Source of the DNA: Podospora comata
Taxonomy: Eukaryota; Ascomycota; Sordariomycetes; Sordariales; Podosporaceae
Direction of reading: 5' to 3'
Assembly: GCA_017354895.1 (NCBI GenBank)
Contig: CP071499.1
Coordinates: 2,046,001-2,110,000 of the forward strand
Length of the DNA stretch: 64,000 bases
Shown: positions 21,001 to 34,700 of the stretch, piece by piece
Position numbering within the stretch: position 1 is the first letter of the stretch
Layout: every line of letters starts with the position of its first letter
Translations under genes and position numbers: made by a program
The notes under the pieces: model-generated
Told to the model about the DNA's origin: nothing
The model's database searches: none
The model's input: the letters and a program-made list of their open reading frames with translations, nothing else

Positions 21001-23925
21001 CTAGTGGCTCATGACCTCCTGTGCTCCCCTCTGTTCCCTATGCTCAAGCGGCTTATCATCATCGCCACCAGCCTCCTCCATATCAACATCCATATGCTGT
21101 CCGTTCTTGTGGTTATTATTCTGAATATTCTCCTCCTCCATCCTCTGCGCCTCCTCGTTCTCCCTCCTCAACTCCTCCTCCTGCTCCCGCATGGCCCGCT
21201 GCTCCTCACTAAGGGGCGTATCCACCGGCGGCGGCGGCGGCGGCGGAGGACTAGGTATCATGTCCCCATCCCCATCCTCCTCCTCCTTGAGCCGCTTCAC
21301 CGAAGGCGTCTCCGACATGTTATCATCCTGCGGTGACTGAGAAGCCTCCTCGCCTTCAACAACATCATCATCATCATCTTCGCGCTTCCTTTTGCGACCA
21401 CCAACGGGGGAGCTAGGGGAGCTAGGTTGAGAAAGGGGTGTAATGTCGTCTTGGACCGGTGTCGGGGCAGAGCTGTCTCCCAGGTCATTTAACGAAGCCG
21501 AGGGCTTGTCCGAGTCGGTAGATTTGTTGTTGCTCTTGGCCTTTTGCTGTTCCTTATATTTGACAACGGCGCGGTCAAAAAAGTCACGGACGTACTTCTT
21601 GACCTTTTTCTCTTGTTTGGAGGAGATATGAGTGGGGTCCTCAACGCGGTTGTTCTTGTAATCGGAAGAGACTAGCTTCTTGTTGACTTCGCGGGCAAAC
21701 TTCTTGAGGTCCTCCTTGGGGAGCTTGCCGTGGAATTTCTCGACCACGTACTTGACGTGAGGGAAAAGCTGGAGAAGATGTCAGACTGGGCAATCATTAG
21801 AAACACTGGCGAAAGAAACTTACGGTGTTTTCGTAGATCTTCATCTGTTTCTCGATTGGGAGAGAACGCCACTTCTCCTTCTTGGGTTCGGTGGTCGGGG
21901 TGCTAGACCGCTGGGGGGTATGTGTGGCCGAATGTCTTGGCGTGATCTCCTTAGTCAAGCTGTCAATGATATCCTGCACCGCCTTCTGGCCCTGCTGGGC
22001 TTTGGTCGAAGTTTTGGGAGTGGAAACCGCCGGCGCGGTGGGCCGCTGCCACTGGACTTTGCCATTGACATCGTAAAAGTAATACCGACCTGTGTTGTCC
22101 GTGGTGACGTGCCAGCCCTCGGGCAGATTGCTGGGCAGCTTCCGTGGTGGACGTTGGCCATTGAAGAAACCGACATTCCTTTGCGGTACCTTATTGCGCG
22201 GGCCCGTCGGAATGTTCAGGTTGGCCAGGGAGTTGTTGGCGTGCTTGTGAGGCTCGTCGCGATCCATGTTGCGACGCTCCTCAAATGGGTTAGAAGTCGC
22301 ATGAGCTGCGGCATCCTTTTCCTTGCGAGGAATACGGTACGCTGTCGAGAGCTTACTCCATTCCTCGAGCAGTCTGTTGGCCTGGAAGGCGACCTCTTCA
22401 TGAGTCGAAGTGGTCAGGGGCTGGATGGCTGCCTCGATGTTGGAGTCGGCGATCTTGTTCTTGGTGATGCGCGGCAGGTCGTAGAGGATATCGAGAACCT
22501 GCAGGACGACATTGGTGTCGTCTTTGTACGAGTTGAGTGTCGTTTTGAGAATCTGGTAGCCGTGCATCCTCACCACTCTATGGCGAAGCTGCTCGTCTTC
22601 TGTGGCCTGAAGGCGGGTAAGCAGCTTGACAGCAATCCACTTCTCCTTGCACTGCATCAGAGTGGCCATGACCTTGTTGACGCCATCTTCATCAAGAGAT
22701 TTCGGCTGGAAGCTGTTGACATAGTCCTCGTCGTCTTCGGTGACCTTCTTCCTGCGAGGCTTCTTGGCAACGGTGGTGTCCCAGCTGTCGCCACTGTCCT
22801 CGATACCGAGGGCCTCAATCGTGGCAAGAGACAGTTTGGTCGCACGCTCTGTCTGCGTCTTGCCGCCGATGAAGCCGACGCAGTTTTGCTCACCGCAGTA
22901 ACATGGCTGGGGGTCGGCGCCGTAGCGGTCGACATTGTAGTTGAACACAAGCTCCTCACCGGCGCGGATGGGGCGGCCGGCAAAAATGCCCATGCGCAGC
23001 TTCTCGCCCACCACCCACTTGTCGACATAACAGTTGGGATTGCACGAATGGTTGCAGAACCGGCCCAAGTTGCCCTTCTTAGTGGCATCGACAAACTCGC
23101 TCTTGGTGAGCGACATGAAGTAAAAGTGCTTGATGCCCTCGCGGTCGTACTTGATCATCCGGTTCCGGAACGTCGGCTCATTGATGACCTCGCCAATGTA
23201 CTCAAAAATGAAGTCGTTTGGCTGCAGGTTCCGGTTCGCCCGCAGGCCGAACCCCTTCTTGTCGGTCTTGATGACCGAAACATCGGCATACTGCTTGCGC
23301 TGAAACCGCTGGTTTTGACAGCCCGGCCCGCAGTTGCAGTCTCCATCTACGCACTCAATTTTGGTCGCGCGGTTGATGCAGTCGGAATCCTCGCCACAAG
23401 CGTGGTTTTCATCATTTCCTGTGAGCAGAAAAAAAATTAGGGTGTCAGGGCGGTCGCTTTACGGACATGTGGACGGCCACCATCTCGGAGAGAGAGAGAG
23501 AGACTGGCCAGATGGTGGAAAAACTTACGCCATTCTTCGGTACAGTCGCAATCCAGCGCGTCGTGATCCGACGAGCCCATATTCCTCGAGCCATAAAGAC
23601 AGTCGTTGATGACCTGAAACGTGCTGCATGCTTGGGCTGTGACATCTGGCAGGTGGTCGAACAAGGTAGGTGGACTTCGAACGGGTTTCTGAGACGACTT
23701 GCGAGACAGCTTCGGGGCAGAGGCGTGATCTGGAGTCGCTGCAGTCTCTCCTGCAGATTTTGTGTCGTCGGGCGACATACTGGTACCTCGCGAATCCATC
23801 TTGGAGTTGTTCGGGGAAGCCGAGTCGGTCGAATCCTCCTTTCGTAACCTAACGCCATTGACCCTCGGCCTTTCCTCAATCCTGCTTTCCAGCACCGGTC
23901 CTGAAGCGCGAGCGTCTTCCCCCAT
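21001..23925 (-). CDS. SET2: Histone H3 lysine 36 methyltransferase SET2
   Basis: Three exons, 23925-23529, 23418-21824 and 21768-21001, give 919 aa. Domains in order: an AWS Cys cluster at about 130-180 ([37 protein letters not shown]), SET at about 185-300 ([43 protein letters not shown]), post-[17 protein letters not shown] near 303, a WW domain near 560-592 ([19 protein letters not shown]), and the SRI domain from about 642 ([16 protein letters not shown], then [20 protein letters not shown]) that binds phosphorylated Pol II CTD. It trimethylates H3K36 behind elongating Pol II. The last 150 residues are charged low complexity. Introns are 110 and 55 bp. The start ATG has a good context (CACCATGG); its leader carries a long TC repeat. 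Confidence 0.97.
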
Positions 23926-24187
23926 GGTGAATGAGTTGGTGCGCAAGAGGCGCCAGAGTTGCCGAGCGTAGGGAAGCCGCTAGAGTGGTTTGTGCTTGTT
24001 GTGGTTCAGGGCAAAGAAAGGCACGCACAGCGAGATGGGATGCAGGACGCGCTGAACAGCGGGTCAAAGTTGTGAAAGAGAAGAAGAAAAAGCGTGCTGG
24101 AAAATGGTGGCGGAAAGTCGACAGCGAAGAGAGGAAAGCGTTTGGGAGAGTGGGCGAAGACAGACGGAGTGGGAGACGCAGCGAGAG

Positions 24188-24240
<53 letters not shown>

Positions 24241-27200
24241 CAGGAGGGTCAAGGTCGAGACGTGAACTGACTGGAGGAAGCTATTTCTGCGCCCTGACTT
24301 TGCGAACATGGCAGCTCAAACCGTCGGGCGGGCTCACGGAAAAGATGACAAGGGCTCTCAATCCAAGCAAGGGCCAATCCAACGGCTATCACGCTCACTC
24401 ACATCCACAACAAATGCATCACGTCGAGGAGGTAGTCAATTGACATGGCCGCGTTCAGCAAGACTTCAGTAAAAGATGCCCTCCTGCCCCCAGAGTGCCA
24501 AGCCGGCGACCTTGAAGTGCCCCAGCCCATCTCAATCGGGGGCGTCGACTTGTCGGCCCGTCATTGATCCGCTCCGTGTCTACGCCCGCCGGAGTCCCAT
24601 CCCGCGCTTACAAGGTTCTGTTAACTGCGCTGAGAACTTTGAAGGTGATGGCGGGCTTTCAACGGAACTTTCAGTTCATCTCCAGCGGAGTGTGCAATTG
24701 ATCTTGGAGACACATTTTCAGGCCACTGGGTCACTGGGTCAATGGGAATATGCGAATTTCAAAGTTTATGTCCACTATGCGAGTTGGCATAAGTTGAACC
24801 GAGTTAAAACTCGTGAGCGGGCACCAAGAGCAATATATATATCAGTCCGGTCAAACAGAAACGCCACGCATGATCATCGCCTTCCGTCTGTCCGCCTGGG
24901 ACAAACACGGCACCAACCGAAATCCATAGAGATATCACAGAGGGCTTGTCTGGTGTGGAGGTGGCAGTAAACCAGAGCACCACATTGTCACGCAACGTGT
25001 GAAACAGCCCCCCGCAGCCATCACAACATGCATATATTGTCAGTCGCATAGTTTGGCACCACGTTTCTATATACTCGCCGGGTCGCCGGGAGGCATCTCA
25101 GCACTTTGTGAAGGCCCTTGCAGACGAACTCGGAGGTGGCATGCATGACTATGCACTCGAAAGCGTTTGGTATTAGGAACGACCACCGCGGCATGAAGCC
25201 ACCCATCCCCTTCCCTCCCCTCCCCCCCTCCCAGCCCCAAGACAGCCCTTTATTATACCTACAGCTCGTCACCCGTAGAAGTTTTTTCGTAAAAAGCTGC
25301 CCCCCGTTCGTTGCCGGTAGCATGCCAGCACATCGTGCAGCTTGGGTGAGGTGGAGAAAAGCCCGGCGGCCTGGTGGGATTTAAACCTCGAGGGACACCT
25401 CTGAACATTGTGAACACAAGTTCAACGGAACCTTGTCGACATAATTTTTTTTATATCGCCATGTTCAACAACATAGATCGACCCACCTCTTGCCCCCAGA
25501 CGATGCGGCTCTTCGACAACCACACAAACCTAAGAGACCACCGCGGCCAAATCCTTGTGTCATGCTCGACTGCCCCCCGCCATCCAATGCCATTGGTACA
25601 ATTCGCTCACTGACGCAGCCAATGCCGACGCCAGACCTGGGTCCTGTCGATGGGGCCACAAGAAGTCCAACCGGACCGCTTCCGACGTCCAACTCTAGTT
25701 CGACGACTTAGACCGACGACTTAGACCGACGACAATGCAACTGTTTTTGTTTACTTGATGATGCGACTCGACACATGCGGGCTTCAAAGGTCGGGGGATC
25801 ACGAGTCGAGAAGCGGCAGCTCCATTTTTGGGCAGAAAAAAACGAGGACGTTGGGTTGAAATCTGATCTGTCTGCGAGTGCAGCAAGCCCCCAGCCTATG
25901 GGATCCTGCCGCTCACTTCCCCAGATGGCTGCATCCTATCATGGACATGTGCGAGACAGCCAAAAGGAGGGTCAGGTGCAGCTGCTGCATGTCGCTTGGA
26001 CTCGCGCGCATTTGCATCCACGCATCCCACCGGCTAGCTAAGCTGAACCGTCGCCTCCCGACGGCGCCTGTCACGGTTGGCGATCGCTTTAGAGGGGGGG
26101 GGGGCAGATGGATGGAGGCATGTTGCGCACGCGGCGGCAGCTCGTTGCTTCTGATGAGAGCTGAAGAACACCACCCTTCTGCTTAGAGGGAGAGATCGTG
26201 GGATATCAGATCGCCGTTTGGCCGGCAGCCATCAGAAATGACAGCATGCTGGCAGCCCACCAAAACAGGGAAGCAAGGTGAGATGAGAAGGTGGGAGTGC
26301 GTTCGCGCAACCACACATCTTGCGCCAATCTTGCGGGCTCCAAGTCGGAGCAACTGAGGCGTCTTTTTTATCGTTTATCTCCATATCATTACTGCATACA
26401 GGCGAGAGGGATACGCTCGGCTGGCTCGTTTTTGTCTTTCAGCCGAAGACATATCCACAGCACTTATGCTCGATATGCCCTTTCCGATATGGTATAGGTG
26501 TTTTGAATAGGCATGCTGCCAACGCGGGTGGGATCTAGGACGAGGTCCACACACCCACCATCCGCCATCCGGGGGTGGTGGTGAGGAGGTAGTCATTTGA
26601 TCGCGCTGCTGCATCTGCAAGTTGCAATTGTTGTGGCACATCCTGGCGTGTTATTGCTGGGGAGCTGCGCACCTGCGCGACACAAGAAGTTCGAGGTCAG
26701 CTCCGACCTGGGCGCGGCGAGAGGAGAAGAGGAGAAAGAGGAGAATGTTGAAGTCATCAGCAAGCATTCAGGAAGAAAGGATGGTGGCATGGCAGCATGA
26801 CAAGCATGTGTGCTCGGACCCTGCCCGCTCTGCAAAAAGGCCGCCATGGAGAAAGACCGGGGCTAGCAGAGGGGCGCCGTGAAACCCAAGCAAAGAGACG
26901 CGGGAGCAATTCGAAGCGCGCGTCTCTCTTCCCATTGCCGCCCCCCCCAAAACCCGCAAGCTACCCTCTGCACCATTCGACTTTCAGGCTTGTGAGCGTC
27001 TTGAAGTTGCCCCGATGTCTTCTTGGTGCTCGGCGGCACCTCTGCGCTGACTGTCCTGACTGTCCTGTCTCCATATTCCACTGCGGATACGGATTCAAAC
27101 ACTCGTTTAAATCGTTTCTTCTTGTTCTTTCGTTTATGATTCCTCTTATTGACACCTCATCACTCATCACTCATCGCTCACCATTCATCATCCGTCACTG

Positions 27201-27448
27201 GGGGCGCGCTGTGTTTCTTCCAAACAAGACGCTTTGCCACTTCTGCTTGCTACTGCTGCTTGCTACTGTCTGCTGCTGCGACCCGTACCAGGCCACTCTC
27301 AACTGATCACGAGCAGCTCCAGTTTCCCCGGGGGTGAGCTGTCATATTGCGCCTGTCAAATGACTGGCCACCCAGCCTATGGCATATTTCTTCCCTTCTT
27401 CGCCTTCTTTTCTTTGACGGAATCGGATAGCTGGGTTAGGGCCTAATC
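23926..27448. other. Divergent intergenic region SET2 to the AT-hook gene, 3.5 kb
   Basis: No gene that I can support in either strand. It holds the AG microsatellite, a G-run near 26095-26104 and unrelated short frames. It probably contains two promoters and long 5' leaders; a noncoding transcript is possible but not visible from sequence. Confidence 0.45.
24192..24237. repeat. AG dinucleotide microsatellite (23 units)
   Basis: Perfect (AG)23, 46 bp, about 270-310 bp upstream of the SET2 ATG. It reads as a pure CT tract on the SET2 sense strand, either in the leader or the core promoter. Confidence 0.95.
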
Positions 27449-28719
27449 ATGGACTCCTCCTTTACTGACGACGAAAAGGTAAGGTTATGCGCCAACTCTC
27501 CCCAACCTTCCCATCCCCCTTGAACCTTGAAGCTTGAGCCCCCCTCCCCCTCGCCCTCCCTCTGGCGTTACCCCCCGCGCATCATGACGCCGTTGCTTAT
27601 TTGTCTCGGCTATAGCGCTTCGTTCTTGCCGAAATCATCAAAGCCAGCCGTATGGATGTTGGTGTTCTCGTCAACCTAATCAGGTCGCACGATATTCAGC
27701 CCGACTGGTTGTCGATGCAGCTCCCTCGTGGTAGGTGTCTTTCGGTTGAAGTCATCTCTCCATCCTCTGACATGCTTTTCGCAGGTCGAAATGTGAACCA
27801 GTGTATTCATGCGGCGGAGGCCATGTTCAACGCACCGATGCCTCCGCCTTTGATATCACCCTTGAAGCGAAAGTCGTTCGGCGATGTCAGTGATCAGCTT
27901 CCAAAGAGACAGGCGCTTGCGTCCCCTAGCGAACCTCCACCTCACGGATCGCCCTACCATGCGACGCCAGCCTTTGCGCAGCATCACGTCAACATCCATC
28001 ATCCTAACGGGCAACCGACTGTTGCCCTTGCTCCTAATCCGAACACCGTCCCTGCCTCGGCGCCGACCCCATATCCAGGGCCTCCTCGCAGACGTGGGCG
28101 GCCTCCAAAGTCAGAAAACCGATCGGGTCACTGGCAGATCACGACTTCTTATCCAAACATCACCCCAGCGCCTATCGCACCTGCTCCGGCTCCAGCCCCA
28201 GCTTCAGCGCCCCAGCCAAGCAGTCCAAGCTTCCGAGCCCAAGCACCGATAGCTCCAGCTCCGGCTCCAACTTCAGCTCCAGCACAAGCCGCGACCTCGG
28301 CACCACAGCCAAACAGCCCGAGCTTCCGCGTACAGCCGTATAATAACCGATACTCGATGCCTGCCGGGCCTCTGGATTCAAAATCTGGAAAGAAGCTCTT
28401 GCCCGAGATAGCCCCTCGTCCAACACATGGCACTTCGGGGTTGGAACAACCTGCCAGATCGCCCACAAGGCCGGTATCAGAATATCAAGATCGGAGGGAA
28501 GACATACACCGACTGCCACCACCGCAAGCTCAAGGGCCCCCAAGACACGCGATGCGGGATCCTCCACTACTGCCACCACCACAGAGCCCACGCTCGCATC
28601 CTCATCCGCCACCACTCCACATGATGGACGCTTCACGACCACGAGAGACACCACCACCGACGCCCATGGAGCCGGTAAAGCACGAGAGCCATTTACCGCC
28701 ACCGCCCACGAAGACATGA
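27449..28719 (+). CDS. Proline-rich AT-hook protein, likely nuclear
   Basis: Three exons, 27449-27478, 27616-27730 and 27785-28719, give 359 aa. The 10-residue first exon (MDSSFTDDEK) joins RFVLAEIIKASRMDVGVLV and then, across a 54 bp intron, LPRGRNVNQCIHAAEAMF. This makes a compact helical N-terminus of about 65 residues that resembles small SANT/Myb-like fungal modules, although I cannot assign it firmly. Near residue 150 an AT-hook core (RRRGRPPKSE) predicts binding to the minor groove of AT-rich DNA. The rest is Pro/Ala/Gln low complexity with APAPAPAP-type runs. A chromatin or transcription role is inference. No close named homologue comes to mind. Confidence 0.8.
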
Positions 28720-31700
28720 CGGCAGTCAGTACCAGCTGTTCGACCAAACACATGGAGAGAAGACAAGCTACGAAAAGGCAGCATTTTTGACAGCAAAGTT
28801 CTTTTCAATATGAGGAGGCGACGACAGCAGAGACACGCAAGAGTTATTTTCTTTTTTTTGCAAAATCCCAAAGAGGGGGCTGGGGGCGGTCTTATATGAA
28901 TTATCTAGCCGCAGCATACGATGATGGCACGACAGGACACTTACAACCACGCTACTACAAACACACCACCGGAGCACGACATGCTTTCGAACAGTTACTT
29001 TTCTTTGGACGCCTTTCCTTTACACTTGACTACGAGCCTTTAACCAACCTAATGCTGTACGACGAAAACACAGACGGCAAAGACGTTCCTTTTTTCGACA
29101 CCAACTTTTGACGAACCATGACACTGACAACAGAAACATAATCCATCCATAGAGGGATTTACGGATACAAAAAGGAGTATGTACGAGGCTATGGTGGGCG
29201 GTACAACTGACGAAACGTCTTTTTTTTGTTTTTTGTTTCCTTTTTTATCTTGGGCGAGGTTTTTACTCTTGATGTTTGATGTTTCAACACGCGATTGAAC
29301 GGCCTTTTTTTTGTTGACTGACTATGTCATATTTTTCTTTTTCCCTTGTTATGTTTGTGAGGAGGGAGTGGGAGGGATCTAATTTTAATGATTGGGAAGA
29401 TGAAGGTGAATGTGGAATGCGAGGGGGAAGTGGGGATACATAACGTGTATGATTATGAGCGGATACACAAACCGCCTGAACTTGACTTTGTTTTCTGGGG
29501 GGTAAGCTTGGGAAGATATGGAGATGGGATGGGTGTATGATATAGGTGTAGTTTTATTATGTGGTGGTTTTTTGGGGGTTGGGGGGTGAAGGTGTAATGA
29601 TGATTTTGTATATGTGAAGATGATCTCCACCTACAACATAATGGTGATCCTGGCAGCGTTGCGAACCACGCTCACGGCATTTTTGACAGCGAACATTACA
29701 AACACAAGCACTCCCCATATTCTACAAGATAGACTCGCATATTGTAGACCTGATCTCTTAGTACCAGGCCGTGAACCAATCACCTCGGTCTTGCGATGTG
29801 ATACGTCGAGGTGACAGCCAACCAGATGTTGATGGAGCGTTTTTCTCCAATGCCCAGTGGATGACCGGGGAATTGTCAAGTTTGTGCTGGCCAACCAGGG
29901 GGGAGCGTAGAGGTGCTGCCAATGGGAATTCAAAGGAAGGGTTGCTCGCTTTTTGGTGTGGCTTACATCTACACTTATCGTCAGCCGTCTGTGTCGTTTA
30001 CTAGCTGCTACTCCACCGTTGAGAAAAACACCATGATCTCTGTCTCTCTGCATACCTAATTTATTGGAAGCTTTCAAACGATAAAAGGTTAGCATGCACG
30101 GCAAGTTTGTACAACAGAAATTCCTGCACCTTGCTTCGAAAGAGATAGGCATTAGACAGCTCATAGACACCACCCACCAGCTCTACATACCCGCTTGCCA
30201 CAACATTCCAGCGTGCTTGTTCCGAACTGAGTAGACAGGCCATTGCAGTGAACATCCCAAACAAACAATTGTTATTTGATGATTGTTTTCTTTGAGATGC
30301 ACAGATGCAGATGGATACGTATGCAAGGTATGTAATTCTGCAAAACCCAGAATGAATCTCCATACGGTCCAACAAACCTGAAGTTTTGCAACATGCCTAC
30401 CTTTAAGCCGACAATTTAGAAGCGGTCCTCCTTTTGTAGATGCAGAGAAGCAAACGTTTGTGAGTCTTGGTCTCTCTTGACGGGTCTCGGCCAATATGTG
30501 TCATTTGCCTGATCATGCCTCACCCTTGGGGGTGGAAGAGCTTCTGATCTTGTTCATGAGGTATGCAGAGATGCATTCCCCGTCCTTTACATCTGCAAAA
30601 TTCCCTGGACTTCTCTGCGGCAACCTTCAAATAGTATTCACCTTCATCACTTCCAGAAAGGTGACAGAGGTAAAGCAGGCCTCTCCCCTCCGAGGTCTCG
30701 GCACTTCCTGCCCCACCCGCCGCCGAGATCTCGGCCCCACCCAACCGGCCCGTCGCTCCCGTTTCGTATCTGTAACCCTCCACTACCGAGCGAACATCCA
30801 CACCCCCCTCCGCAAAAAAAAAAAAAAAAAAGAAGACTGATCTGCGAACTCTTTAAAAAACTTGGAAGTATTCAAACCTGGTATTTAGCACTGCTCTCTT
30901 CCCTGTTTCCATCATTTTCAGAAATCCAGGCCTTTTGATCTACGGCCGCAGCCCCGGCCAGACCAGTTCGTATTCCCGACAAGGTGGAAAAGGTAGGCGT
31001 GATAAGAGGTGTGGCCATGGTTACAGTTGATCAGTGATCAGCGTTGCAGTCGATGATCGCCGGTTTGGCTGCTACAGATCAGATGGAAAATAAATGGGAC
31101 TTGACACATTTTGTACCTGAAGTCGTTTGCGAGGCACAATTTGAAATAGTTGAGAGATTGCGGGCAATGCCGCCTTAGATGCATAAACCCCCATCTTACA
31201 CACCGGCGATGCGGAGAGATCGGGACGGGAGGTTCGCGCATAAACCGCACAGTCCCCTCCTCTTGCCGTCGCTGTCATAGCATTTTACCTATGTGGAGGT
31301 GATTGTTTCGCATGCCATAACCCCATGACTATCTTCTGTTTTGTTTACTTCACGATAATACGCACGGAGTATCCCCCTTTCATTTCCTCCCTTCCTTCAC
31401 CGCATCTCCATCCGCAAGGGAGTCAGGTTTCCAAGTAAACGCACGCTCTGACTCCGTTGTCATTGTCGCAGTCGCAGCGAACCATTGACGCGGTTTTTCT
31501 TTCTCCCTACCTACCGCGTCTGCGAAGTACCTGAATTGTTTTTATTCTTCCTTTTTCAGCCAGCTCACTCCCACCCATCACCCAATAAAATCCCTTCAGC
31601 TAGCGGTGCGTTCAACTGCTGCGCCCATTTTCTGGCTGACATGCATCGCATCCATCACAACGCCATTGCATGCGCATGACAGCATCTTGATGCAGGTACG

Positions 31701-34700
31701 GAGTGCGGCCTCCCTCACAAGTTGTGCTGCTCCCTGCTTCTGCCGTGTTCAAGGGTCAAAGCTTCCTGCATAAACAGAAATTGAATCGAGGGGTTGCGGT
31801 AACCGAGCGAGCCTTGCCTGGATTTTCTTCCGCTACTCTAACCCTACTGTCGAAAGAAAGCTGGAAAAAACGAGGTGTACTAGCAGGGTAGAGATTTTCC
31901 CTCGCTTGTGTTAACCCCCCTCATTACGAAAACTAAACAAGTGAAAAATCTCTCAATCATATAAACCCGCCGGGGAGTTGTTGTCATGATGTAAAAGACA
32001 TCCTCGGGATATCGGAGAAGAGATTCCCAAGTTGGGTATTTGCTCCTCCTGGCTGGCATTGGCAAATCATGTTTTCGGAATCGCTTGCATACAATGAGAA
32101 GTTTTTTCGTGCTACGAAAGAGTTACACAAGCAAAGAAGGAATGGAATGAGGAAGTCGGACGCTGTGCCTCTTGTTTTATACGATGGTGGTGATTTCCGG
32201 TGGTAAGGTAGCCTGCTACGCCAGAGTTTGTGTTGTTCAGCTGATCATTCTCCTCGAGCTTGGTTGATGATGGGCAAAATTTCATGCTGAAGAAGCTGAA
32301 ACAACAGATGCTTGCTGGTGATGGACTCAATTAGAATGGCAAACATGCCAAAAGGCCTTCGGCTCGTCGACTCCGAAAGAAGAAAGCCGCTATGAATGCC
32401 GCGGCCTGGAAAGGCATGGCATCGGCTATTTCTGGGAGGAGATGTTGGCTGTTGGCGGTGAGGTGGCATGGCACTTGTGCGGTTCTGGTGTAGGGCCGAT
32501 CCAAGCGCGATGGGTTGGATTTTCTTTTTCGTGTCAGCGAAACAGCCCCCTGATGATGACGGATAACGACCGTTGGTACCTGCGTCTGGCGGTGGAGTCG
32601 AGTTTGTCATCCTCAACCAACCTGCGCTTGCGCTTATGGCTTGGCAAGACCTGGGAGCTGGTGAAACAGAGGCAACATGCACTCATCTCAGGATGAGATG
32701 ATGTCTCGGCAAGTCAGATGCTGTAGTGAGGATTTGAGACAGCAACAAAAAGTTGTGCCGTCGGACCGGGTCGGTAGGTTCTGACTGAGCATCTTGTCTT
32801 GAATTGAAGAAGATGCTGAGTTGTTCTTGGCGCCGCAATGGCAAGGCTGCGCTACAAAGTTAGAAGCACTTGGCATCTCGGCTGACGGGTTTGACGTGGC
32901 CGGCTTTCACCTTCTGGAAGGTAAATAGCGTCCACACCAGCGTTTGGCGTTTTATTGTCTTGTCTTGCATTTTTGACAGTGTTTTGTCGGTGAAGTTGAC
33001 CGTTGCATGTTTGTACATATCGTGACACCAGCCTCCGGCATGTTTTGCCTCAAGGCGAAGCTGGACAAGCAGGCTCCCAAAAAAAGAACCCATCACATAC
33101 CGGTACCTGATTTCATCCGGGGACGGCATTACTCGCTCGCTTCTGTAAGATGTAGAATGCATGGTAGCCAGTACCGGAAACCAGAAACGCGAGATTGCAA
33201 TGTCGAGAGTCTGTGTTGCGTTTCCTTGCGCTTGCGCTGCGATACCTACCATGGTGTCTCTTGATGAGGGTCTGGTTTCGAGTTCTGGGCTAGGTGGCTA
33301 GTAAAAGGAGACATAACACTAGACCCGGAGGAGCCGCAACTCCTTCTCGCCGAATGTGGTGAAAGTTTGCGCAAACACAGGAGGCGCCGTTCTTTCCCCG
33401 AGTGTGCTACTGGACGATATTCTGTATGATACTGCCAATGTCAACAAATGACCGGCATGAGAAGAAAATACCATTCACTCTCTGTCTTCCACACCCACTC
33501 CTCGGGCCTCGGGGGTCAGCTAATAGTAGCTGGCTGACCAATAGGAAGAGCCAGCTGAGCTGATTGGGCTGCCCAGAGACGGGACAGAGCCTTTCCATCA
33601 ACCAGCAGTCCGTCGACTCGACGCAATCTTCGAAGCTCGAGTACCGCATCTCTGTGTAGCGTCTATCAGCGCGTGTGCTGTGAAACAGTGTCATCTGAAG
33701 ACAACAGACTCGCCGAGATGCCAACGTCTCGCTCCCGAGAAGTCATGCGGTGGATCGACGCCTCGTCAGATCTTCTTCGTCGCTTTTTCTTTTCTTTTCT
33801 TGGGGGAGACCCCGGCAGAAACGCCCCCTGTCGCGGTTCGGGGCCAGGTGGACACGATCACGCAAGTCAACAAGGGTCGATCCCTGCAACCCTGGCACCT
33901 CCCATCCAACCTGAGCCTCCCCACCATGGCCCAGCAAGGCACGGGCACGGCAGACATCCTGCTTCTGCATGGCCTAACAACAAAAGACCCGGGGACCCTC
34001 CACGCGAGCAAAACGCGTCCTCTGTGTACAGTTGCTACATTTAGCCGGTAAGCCCACCCATCTGAGCTGTGCCTGGCGAATCCCCAGCTTGCTCTTTTCG
34101 AGTCTTCCTTCGTCTTGTTTACTATCTATCTTGTCTTCTCCTTTTCCCACCAGCCAGCAAATAGCTGGGCTCTCCTTCGTTTGCAATTGCTGCCGGTCTG
34201 TCTCAAAGCAGCTACCCCCACCCCTACAAGCCGTTACATACCCAAACCACATCCGACTACCCGGGATCAGCTTGAAGAGACCACCAAATAACGAGACCCG
34301 CTTCGTGATTATTTTTTTCCGTTCACACCATTCAATCAACCGAGCTTTTCAACTACAAACCGGTCTTGTCCAGTCTTGATCCGACTTCAAGATACTACTT
34401 ACTCACTTATACGCCGGCTGAGCTGGAATGCAGCTGTCTTGGTGCCACACCTACTGATCGCATGAACACACGGCTGGTAAACCACGTCTCACTTATACCC
34501 GCCGCTTCCCGAAGAACTTGGTTGACTCAGGAACCTTCCATAACCTCCACTCCATAGGGAACCTGGATCCAGACCGGAGTGACGGTGCCGTGGTCAAAAG
34601 ACTGAAGGAGGTCAAGGAGGGCGCCGGTATCTTGCATAACCACAGGCCAGCAGCAAGCCACTTCAGCATCTGTTTGCAAAGGGGGGTTCGTTGGGGACTG

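Noticed and set aside
29631-30173. 180-codon minus-strand frame in the gene-poor stretch
   Set aside because: No domain, no coding-like composition, no sensible splicing and no ATG context; treated as chance.
30814-30831. A18 run as the tail of a retroposed SINE or processed pseudogene
   Set aside because: No body, promoter boxes, flanking duplication or gene similarity could be found next to it.
32245-32682. 145-codon minus-strand frame
   Set aside because: No recognisable features and surrounded by noncoding sequence; not supported as a gene.
33673-34051. Overlapping 123-codon plus-strand frames upstream of the membrane protein
   Set aside because: They overlap each other in different frames and look like leader sequence of the 34795 gene.
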